Source: Paracoccus amoyensis (GTDB taxonomy: Bacteria > Pseudomonadota > Alphaproteobacteria > Rhodobacterales > Rhodobacteraceae). From it: a DNA stretch of 64,000 bases. Under the pieces are notes generated by a model. That model was not told where the DNA came from and searched no databases. It was given only the letters and a program-made list of their open reading frames with translations. The number at the start of each line of letters is the position of its first letter. Position 1 is the stretch's first letter. The translations under genes were made by a program, and so were the position numbers. The DNA lies in assembly GCF_014490725.1 (NCBI RefSeq), contig NZ_JACOQL010000002.1, positions 558,001 to 622,000 of the forward strand, read 5' to 3'. This document shows, in pieces, positions 58,019 to 64,000 of this stretch.

Positions 58019-58468
58019 ATGGGAAACGCGCTGTTCTATCACCTGACCCGTTCCCCGGCCGAACACTTGTTGCCGGTGCTGATCGGCAAGTCGCTGGCGG
58101 CGGGTTGGCGGGTAGAACTGCGCGGCAAGGATGCCGAGCGCATGGACTGGCTGGACCGGCAATTGTGGCAGGGCGATGGCTTTCTGCCACATGGTCTGGC
58201 CGGTGGCCCGCGTGATGCCATGCAGCCCGTTCTTTTGACGGTGGCAGGACAGGCGTCCGCGAATGCATCAACCTGTCTGATGGCGTTGGACGGCGTTGCG
58301 GTTTCAACGGATGAAATCCCGAACCTGAACCGCGCCTGTATCATCTTCGATGGCGGCGACAGCGCTGCCGTCGCCCGTGCCCGCGACCAATGGCGCGAAT
58401 TGACCGGCGCGGGCGTCACCGCCGAATATTGGTCCGAAGAGTCGGGACGGTGGGAACGAAAGCGCTAG
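58019..58468 (+). CDS. holC: DNA polymerase III chi subunit
   Basis: 149 residues of the HolC family: FYHLTRSPAEHLLPVLIGKS at the start and LMALDGVAV, then FDGGDSAAVARARDQWRELT near the end. Chi links the clamp loader to SSB. It is co-transcribed with pepA. Confidence 0.95.
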   Translation: MGNALFYHLTRSPAEHLLPVLIGKSLAAGWRVELRGKDAERMDWLDRQLWQGDGFLPHGLAGGPRDAMQPVLLTVAGQASANASTCLMALDGVAVSTDEIPNLNRACIIFDGGDSAAVARARDQWRELTGAGVTAEYWSEESGRWERKR

Positions 58469-58569
58469 AATATTGACCTGATACCGCCTGCAGGCACAGA
58501 CAGGATCGTGATTGCACGACGCGCAACCGGTATTTTCCGGGGGACGCTTATCGTGTAGCGATATGTCCT

Positions 58570-59607
58570 GTGATCCGAGTGGCGAGTGCAAGAGTGAAGT
58601 ATATTTACGAGTTGGATGGCGTTCGCGCGTTGAGCATCCTTGCGGTGCTAGCCGCCCATCTGTTGCCGCTTGGTCCCAGCTGGATGGACCTTAATTTCTC
58701 GTCCGGTCTGCTGGGGATGAGCTTGTTTTTCGCGCTGTCCGGGTTCCTGATTACAAACTTTCTGTATCAGACGCCCGACAGGATCGCGCCGTTCTTTATT
58801 CGCCGCAGTATGCGTATTCTGCCGCTTCTGTGGGTTTATGGCTTCATCGTCGCCGTGCTGATTTACAACCGGTGGGACAGTTTTGGTGCAATCGTCACCT
58901 TCACCCTTAATTATCGTGATGCCCAGATTTTGCCGGGCCTGTCGCATCTTTGGTCAATCTGCGTCGAATTTCACTTTTATCTCTTTATCGGCCTGTTGAT
59001 CTGGGCCTTTGGGCGACGGGGCTTCTGGGCCGTTCCGGTCGTCTTTCTGATCATCCTGCTGCTGCGCATGGACCTGGGAGCAACATCAAATATCCGCACG
59101 CATTTGCGCGTGGATGAGATTTTCGCCGGCAGTCTGGCGGCACTGCTGTGGCAGAATCGCGATCACGGCTGGACGCGCAGGCTTTATCACGTGATTGGCA
59201 AAGGTTTCTGGCTGTGGTTCGCCCTGCTGCTGCTGTCGTGCCATAGATCCATGGAGGGGTTGATGTATTTCCGCCCGCTTTTCGGCTTCATGGTTCTGAC
59301 CGCTTTACTGGACCATCAGGAAGGATGGTTGCGCCGCTTCCTGCGCTGGAATGTGTTCACCTATATCGCGGGGATTTCTTATGCGTTGTATATCTGGCAC
59401 CCGCTGTTCCGCCTTGGTTGGTTGGGCGAGCAGGGGTCCAAAGTGTTCTTCTATCTGGTCAAACGCCCGATCGCGATATTCCTGACCTTCGTTGTGGCCC
59501 ATATCTCGACCAACACGCTAGAGCGTTACTTCATGAATTTGGGCAGGCGGATCGAAAAGCGGGTGTCGCCGCCATCATCATCGCCCCTCCCCGAATCACG
59601 GGGCTGA
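58570..59607 (+). CDS. Acyltransferase 3 family membrane protein
   Basis: 345 residues with about ten membrane segments. The N-terminal YELDGVRALSILAVLAAH carries the family histidine, followed by FFIRRSMRILPLLWVYG. Such proteins O-acetylate cell-surface sugars. The start is uncertain: GTG codons at 58570, 58579 and 58594 are all in frame and none has a strong ribosome site. The last 12 bases overlap the convergent TonB-C-like gene. Confidence 0.88.
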   Translation: MIRVASARVKYIYELDGVRALSILAVLAAHLLPLGPSWMDLNFSSGLLGMSLFFALSGFLITNFLYQTPDRIAPFFIRRSMRILPLLWVYGFIVAVLIYNRWDSFGAIVTFTLNYRDAQILPGLSHLWSICVEFHFYLFIGLLIWAFGRRGFWAVPVVFLIILLLRMDLGATSNIRTHLRVDEIFAGSLAALLWQNRDHGWTRRLYHVIGKGFWLWFALLLLSCHRSMEGLMYFRPLFGFMVLTALLDHQEGWLRRFLRWNVFTYIAGISYALYIWHPLFRLGWLGEQGSKVFFYLVKRPIAIFLTFVVAHISTNTLERYFMNLGRRIEKRVSPPSSSPLPESRG

Positions 59608-60045
59608 GTTTTCGATCCCCGCTGGCGGCGCAGAAGGGTCCAGCACCATTGGCAGGATGAAGGTTTTGGGCTCTTGCCCCATGTCTGCGCTGAAGGCCGG
59701 CAGCGGGCTTAGATCGCGAACCGCCATGATGATGCGCAGATCCGTTTGCACCCGGCCGGTGGCGGGGTTCAGGGTGACATCCCTGATATGACCGTTCGGG
59801 TTTGCCTTCAGTCGCAGGACGATCCGCAACGGCTGGGTTCGATCCTTCAGTTCGGGCATCAACTGGGAAATCGGCAAACCTGCGAGCTGGGCCGATAGCT
59901 GTCTTGTCCATTCCCGCAGGTCTTGTGGCTGGGCGTTTTGGGCCTGTTCCGGTGCAATTGTTTGCTGTCCAAATGCGGGAAGGATGTTTCCGCCCAGAAA
60001 GCTGATCAGTGCGAGTGTCAGAAAGCGAGACTTAATCAAAGCCAT
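59596..60045 (-). CDS. Exported protein with TonB C-terminal-like domain
   Basis: 149 residues: a signal peptide (KSRFLTLALISFLGGNILPA, cleavage after AFG), a Gln-rich linker, and a domain resembling the TonB C-terminus (RIVLRLKANPNGHIRDVTLN, IMAVRDLSPLPAFS). It lacks the membrane anchor and the proline-rich spanner of a working TonB, so it is more likely a periplasmic protein that borrows the fold. It lies 18 bases downstream of ureG; whether it belongs to the urease transcript is not known. Confidence 0.8.
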   Translation of the reverse strand: MALIKSRFLTLALISFLGGNILPAFGQQTIAPEQAQNAQPQDLREWTRQLSAQLAGLPISQLMPELKDRTQPLRIVLRLKANPNGHIRDVTLNPATGRVQTDLRIIMAVRDLSPLPAFSADMGQEPKTFILPMVLDPSAPPAGIENSAP

Positions 60046-60062
60046 TGCCCGGTCATTTCGCG

Positions 60063-60695
60063 TTACGCGGTTGCGGTGTCGTGAAAGTCTAACCCACCTT
60101 CCTGAACAATGAAATCGGCGATCTGATCCACACCGATCCCGTGCCGCAGTTGCGCCATGACCACTGGCCTGGGGCCGCGGGCGGTGCGTGCATCCGATTC
60201 CAGCAGCGCGGCATCGACGCCAACATGAGGGGCAAGATCGGTCTTGTTCACGACCAGCAGATCGGAACGGGCAAGGCCGGGGCCGCGTTTACGGGGGATA
60301 TCCTGACCCGCCGCCGTATCGATGACATAGATGGTCAGATCGGCCAGTTCGGGGCTGAAAGTCGCCGCCAGATTGTCGCCGCCGCTTTCGATCAGCACCA
60401 GATCAAGATCGGGAAAGGCACGGTTCAGATCGGCAATCGCGGCCAGATTGATGCTGGCATCTTCGCGGATCGCGGTGTGCGGGCAGCCCCCGGTTTCGAC
60501 GCCCCGAATGCGTTCGGACGGCAAAACCTGCGCCCGCATCAACGCTTCGGCATCCTCGCGGGTGTAAATGTCATTGGTGATCACCGCCATCGACAGGCGC
60601 GGGGCCAAGGCGCGGGCCAATTGTTCGGTCAGCGTTGTTTTGCCCGCGCCAACGGGGCCGCCGATCCCGACGCGCAAGGGGCCATGATGGCTCAT
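60063..60695 (-). CDS. ureG: Urease accessory GTPase UreG
   Basis: 210-residue SIMIBI GTPase that powers nickel insertion into urease. The P-loop GPVGAGKT is at residues 13-20, followed by DIYTREDAE, the nickel-binding [10 protein letters not shown] and VNKTDL. The last of the clustered urease genes; its ATG overlaps the ureF stop. Confidence 0.97.
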   Translation of the reverse strand: MSHHGPLRVGIGGPVGAGKTTLTEQLARALAPRLSMAVITNDIYTREDAEALMRAQVLPSERIRGVETGGCPHTAIREDASINLAAIADLNRAFPDLDLVLIESGGDNLAATFSPELADLTIYVIDTAAGQDIPRKRGPGLARSDLLVVNKTDLAPHVGVDAALLESDARTARGPRPVVMAQLRHGIGVDQIADFIVQEGGLDFHDTATA

Positions 60696-61333
60696 GATCT
60701 GAAAATCCTTACGGACATGGTTTCGTGGTGCATGGCGGCAATGTCGGCGCCCCAGGCGACACTGGCAAGGTCATCCTCGTTGGCATTGGCGGCGCGGGAT
60801 GCTGTGTGCAACATTGCGGGTTGCAAGGCGGTCAGCATCATCTGCCCCTCGACCGGGCCAAGCGGCATGAAGCGGATCGCCGCGCTGATCAGGGCGCAGA
60901 CCTGAGCTTGCAGATAGGCGGCGATGATTTCGGCATGGGGTAGCGGCAGGTCGACGCAGGCGCGGCCGAAGGCGACCGGTAATGCCGCTGGTTTATGCCG
61001 CACGCCTGTCAGCGCGGTGATATTGGCGGTGAACGCAGCACCTTGTTCCGTGGTTTCGGTCAGCCGTTCGGCGCTGACACAGGTTGCGTGGGCCAGATCG
61101 TTCAGTGCGCCATGATCCGCCTCTGGTCGCAGCGACAATGCGACCAGCACCGCATCGGTCCAGCCCGCACCGTAGTCCAGCCAATCCGCCAGCCATTGCG
61201 GCAGGCTGGTGCGCGTGACCTCTGCCCGATCCATCGCCCATTCCAGCCCCTGCGACCACGCAAATCCGCCGACCGGAAAGGCGGGTGACAGATATTGCGC
61301 TATTCGCAAACGTGCGGCGTCAGGCGTGGTCAT
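60692..61333 (-). CDS. ureF: Urease accessory protein UreF
   Basis: 213-residue all-helical UreF, which with UreG and UreD/H forms the nickel-loading complex. [20 protein letters not shown] is the family signature. The start at 61333 is preferred over an upstream ATG that lies inside ureE; it overlaps the ureE end by 14 bases. Confidence 0.94.
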   Translation of the reverse strand: MTTPDAARLRIAQYLSPAFPVGGFAWSQGLEWAMDRAEVTRTSLPQWLADWLDYGAGWTDAVLVALSLRPEADHGALNDLAHATCVSAERLTETTEQGAAFTANITALTGVRHKPAALPVAFGRACVDLPLPHAEIIAAYLQAQVCALISAAIRFMPLGPVEGQMMLTALQPAMLHTASRAANANEDDLASVAWGADIAAMHHETMSVRIFRS

Positions 61334-61799
61334 GATGATACGAATGCCCGTTCCCATTCTCATGCCCGTGATCATGGCCGAAGGTGCGGCCGTGGCCATA
61401 GGCTCCGCCCTCGGGGCTGAAGGGCAGTTCGGTCCGCTCTACCTTTGCGCCCAATTGGCGCAGCATCGCCTCTAACACATGATCCTGCCGGATGATCAGG
61501 CGATCCGCCTCGATCCGGCAGGGGGTGTGGCGGTTGCCGATATGCCATGCCAACCGGGGCAGATTGCCGCGCACCACCAGCACCGGCTCGGCCAGGGCCC
61601 GCATGACGACCCGGCGACAGTCCGACAGTTCAAAGGCGTCGCCGTCTTCGATGCTGGTGACTTCGGACAGGTTCAACAGAAAGTCGCCCCCCTCGAAGGT
61701 CAGCCGTTTTCGCCGCAACAGGCGGCCTTCGTAATCCAGCGCGATCTGGCCCGCGAAGGGGCCGGGCGCGGCGCGAATGATGGTGGTGCAGATCGTCAT
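61320..61799 (-). CDS. ureE: Urease accessory nickel chaperone UreE
   Basis: 159 residues: the UreE peptide-binding domain (LLNLSEVTSIEDGDAFELSD), the nickel-binding domain (WHIGNRHTPCRIEADRLIIR), and a His-rich tail ([19 protein letters not shown]) for nickel storage. It delivers Ni2+ to UreG. Confidence 0.96.
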   Translation of the reverse strand: MTICTTIIRAAPGPFAGQIALDYEGRLLRRKRLTFEGGDFLLNLSEVTSIEDGDAFELSDCRRVVMRALAEPVLVVRGNLPRLAWHIGNRHTPCRIEADRLIIRQDHVLEAMLRQLGAKVERTELPFSPEGGAYGHGRTFGHDHGHENGNGHSYHHDHA

Positions 61800-61811
61800 A
61801 TGTGCCGGGCC

Positions 61812-63500
61812 TCAGAACAGGAAATAGCGCTGCGCCATTGGCAGCTGCGTCGCGGGTTCGCAGGTCAGAAGCTGACCATCGGCGCGAACCTCATAGCTTT
61901 CGGGATCGACCTCGATCCGGGGCATGGCGTCGTTCAGGTGCATGTCCACCTTGCCAATGTCGCGGGTATGTTCGACCGCGATCAGATTTTTGCGCAAATC
62001 GGCGCCTGCCCCAGCCTCCAGCCCGGCTTGGCTGATGAACAGCGCCGAGGCACGGCCGTTATGCCCCCACATCGGGCGGCTGAAGATCGGCTGCACGGGG
62101 ATCGAGCCGTTCGGATCGCCCATCTGCGCCACGCTGATTTGCCCGCCGACCAGCACCATTTCAGGCTTCACGCCGAAAAAGGCTGGCGACCACAGAACCA
62201 GATCGGCGCGTTTGCCGGGTTCGATGCTGCCGATATGGCGGCTGACGCCATGCGCGATGGCGGGGTTGATGGTATATTTCGCGATATAGCGGCGGGCGCG
62301 CAGATTGTCGTTCTGGCCGGTCTCACCCTCTAGCCTGCCGCGTTGACGGCGCATCTTGTCGGCCGTTTGCCAGGTGCGGATGATGACCTCTCCGATCCGG
62401 CCCATGGCCTGACTATCGGATGAAATCACCGAGAACGCGCCCAGATCGTGCAGGATATCTTCGGCTGCGATGGTCTCGCGCCGAATGCGGCTTTCGGCAA
62501 AGGCCACATCTTCGGGCACCCGGCGGTCAAGATGATGGCAGACCATCAGCATATCCAGATGTTCTTCGACGGTGTTGGCCGTATAGGGCCGGGTCGGGTT
62601 GGTGGACGAAGGAAGCACATTTGCCATGCCGACCATGCGGATAATGTCGGGGGCGTGGCCGCCGCCCGCGCCTTCGGTGTGATAAGCATGGATGGTGCGG
62701 CCAGCGATGGCGGCCATGGTATCTTCGACAAAACCGGATTCGTTCAGCGTATCGGTATGAATCATCACCTGCACATCCATCGCATCCGCCACGTTCAGGC
62801 AGTTGTCGATGGCGGCGGGGGTCGTGCCCCAATCTTCGTGCAGCTTCAGTGCGCAGGCACCCGCCCGGATCTGTTCTACCAGCGGTGCGGGCAGGCTGGC
62901 ATTGCCCTTGCCCGCGATGCCGATATTCACGGGCAATTCGGCGCAAGCCTCGATCATCCGGGCGATGTGCCACGGCCCCGGCGTGCAGGTGGTGGCCAAG
63001 GTGCCATGCGCCGGACCGGTCCCGCCACCCAGCAGGGTCGTGATGCCCGAATGCAGCGCGTGATCGACCTGTTGCGGGCAGATATAGTGGATATGGCAGT
63101 CGAAACCGCCCGGCGTCAGAATGCGGCCTTCACCCGCGATGATCTCGGTCCCCGGCCCGATGATCAGCGTCACGCCCGGTTGAATGTCGGGGTTGCCCGC
63201 CTTGCCGATCCCGGCGATGCGGCCATCACGCAGACCGACATCGGCTTTGGCGATGCCCTGATGGTCAAAGACCACGACGCCGGTCAGCACGGTGTCCATG
63301 GCGCCATCCGCGCGGCTGATCTGGGACTGGCCCATGCCGTCGCGAACGACCTTGCCGCCGCCGAACTTGACCTCTTCGCCGGGAATGGTCAGGTCACGTT
63401 CGACTTCGATCAGCAATTCGGTATCGGCCAGCCGGATGCGGTCGCCGGTCGTGGGACCGTAAAGTGCCGCGTAATCAGCGCGGGAAAGCGTGTGGGCCAT
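61812..63500 (-). CDS. ureC: Urease alpha subunit
   Basis: 562 residues, the catalytic subunit that hydrolyses urea to ammonia and CO2. Nickel ligands H136 and H138 (FDCHIHYI), the carbamylated lysine K219 (ALKLHEDWG) and the flap MVCHHLD are all present. Its ATG abuts the ureB stop codon directly. Confidence 0.98.
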   Translation of the reverse strand: MAHTLSRADYAALYGPTTGDRIRLADTELLIEVERDLTIPGEEVKFGGGKVVRDGMGQSQISRADGAMDTVLTGVVVFDHQGIAKADVGLRDGRIAGIGKAGNPDIQPGVTLIIGPGTEIIAGEGRILTPGGFDCHIHYICPQQVDHALHSGITTLLGGGTGPAHGTLATTCTPGPWHIARMIEACAELPVNIGIAGKGNASLPAPLVEQIRAGACALKLHEDWGTTPAAIDNCLNVADAMDVQVMIHTDTLNESGFVEDTMAAIAGRTIHAYHTEGAGGGHAPDIIRMVGMANVLPSSTNPTRPYTANTVEEHLDMLMVCHHLDRRVPEDVAFAESRIRRETIAAEDILHDLGAFSVISSDSQAMGRIGEVIIRTWQTADKMRRQRGRLEGETGQNDNLRARRYIAKYTINPAIAHGVSRHIGSIEPGKRADLVLWSPAFFGVKPEMVLVGGQISVAQMGDPNGSIPVQPIFSRPMWGHNGRASALFISQAGLEAGAGADLRKNLIAVEHTRDIGKVDMHLNDAMPRIEVDPESYEVRADGQLLTCEPATQLPMAQRYFLF

Positions 63501-63806
63501 TTACAGCGCCCCCATGATGTCTTGGCGAAAACCCTGCACGATGCGGTTGCCGGCATAGGGGACAAGCCTGACTTCGCGCATCTGTCCCGGCTCGAACCGG
63601 ATGGCGGTGCCAGCGGGAATGGACAGGCGCATCCCGCGTGCCGCCGCGCGGTCGAAAAGCAACGCCGAGTTGGTTTCTGCAAAGTGATAATGGCTGCCAA
63701 CCTGAATGGGCCGGTCGGCAGTGTTCGCGATCAGCAGGGTAATCGCGTCGCGTCCTTGGTTCAGGACAATCTTGCCATCGGCGAGGATGATTTCACCGGG
63801 GACCAT
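63501..63806 (-). CDS. ureB: Urease beta subunit
   Basis: 101 residues, the beta-structured small subunit; [20 protein letters not shown] is the family core. The start at 63806 gives the usual length, with AGGGTGA just upstream and ureJ ending six bases before. Confidence 0.97.
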   Translation of the reverse strand: MVPGEIILADGKIVLNQGRDAITLLIANTADRPIQVGSHYHFAETNSALLFDRAAARGMRLSIPAGTAIRFEPGQMREVRLVPYAGNRIVQGFRQDIMGAL

Positions 63807-63810
63807 GGCG

Positions 63811-64000
63811 TCACCCTGCAACGGTCAGCGCCAGACCAGCCAGCGTCGTCGCGCCACCCATGGCCCGCAGCAGCAGATCGCGTTGCAGCAGCTTGCCCAT
63901 GCCAATGCCCACCAGATGCAGCGCCATCGTGGCCACGCCAAAACCTGCGCCATAGGCCACCAGACCTTGCGCCGGACCTTCGGCTCCGTGCGCCCAGCCA
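63811..64000 (-). CDS. ureJ: HupE/UreJ family protein (partial, C-terminus)
   Basis: The last 63 codons, running off the right edge: [20 protein letters not shown], a hydrophobic helix ([11 protein letters not shown]) and the C-terminal [10 protein letters not shown]. HupE/UreJ proteins are nickel permeases of about 190 residues. The place between ureA (expected beyond the edge) and ureB matches the ureDA-J-BC-EFG order of Rhodobacteraceae. Confidence 0.88.
   Translation of the reverse strand, partial: GWAHGAEGPAQGLVAYGAGFGVATMALHLVGIGMGKLLQRDLLLRAMGGATTLAGLALTVAG

Overview
The window reads as ordinary chromosome of an alphaproteobacterium of the Rhodobacteraceae, possibly Paracoccus-like; the genus cannot be fixed from sequence alone. 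The evidence is high GC with strong third-position bias, the gene order pyrB - small membrane protein - pyrC-like, the block prfA-prmC-DUF4167, the block lptF-lptG-lptD-surA-pdxA-rsmA, a urease cluster with ureJ between ureA and ureB, a betaine/homocysteine methyltransferase of the marine-Rhodobacter type, and many TGA/ATG-overlapping gene pairs. I see no tRNA, rRNA, insertion sequence, phage or CRISPR array. Gene density is near 95 percent.

Layout. 1-2248 (minus): pyrC-like, a PH-domain membrane protein and pyrB. 2405-5161 (plus): MATE exporter, stand-alone RAM domain, HisC-like aminotransferase. 5174-8904 (minus): RTX remnant, DUF1992, valS. 9108-12251 (plus): a complete TRAP transporter (P, Q, M) with an intercistronic hairpin and a strong terminator. 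12334-16251 (minus): a gene remnant, a DUF1127 protein and a five-gene run of three VOC proteins, a glutathione transferase and a duplicated DUF1428 protein, divergent from an HxlR regulator. 17166-25075: PRC-barrel lipoprotein-like protein, ornithine/lysine decarboxylase, DUF2235 hydrolase, two DMT permeases, metF/metR divergent pair, suhB. 25077-33678: Slt transglycosylase, dapA, HNH nuclease, esterase, AlkA glycosylase, GntR regulator, HAD nucleotidase, UbiH-type hydroxylase. 33760-38243: a guanidine-II riboswitch with sugE/gdx, ilvD, twin Lrp regulators, ilvC. 38318-39756: a lipase-fold protein translationally coupled to a barstar-family protein. 39881-46632: yghU, radical SAM protein, bmt, rplI-rpsR-rpsF, agmatinase, prfA. 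46629-59607: prmC, DUF4167, rsmA, pdxA, surA, lptD, lptG, lptF, pepA, holC, acyltransferase. 59596-64000: TonB-C-like protein and ureG, F, E, C, B, J (cut by the right edge).

How the parts work together. Biosynthesis is represented by pyrimidine (pyrB), branched-chain amino acid (ilvD, ilvC with two adjacent Lrp-type regulators), lysine (dapA) and methionine (metF/metR, bmt) genes. A nitrogen theme runs through the right half: guanidine sensing and export, agmatinase (agmatine to putrescine plus urea) and urease. Outer-membrane building is covered by lptD, lptF, lptG and surA.

The least explained pieces are the lipase-fold/barstar pair (38318-39756), the pyrC-like protein that lacks its metal-binding histidines (1-723), a hairpin-plus-GGGTATTT...AAGAAGAA element present three times, and two genes whose start codons overlap on opposite strands at 31734-31737.
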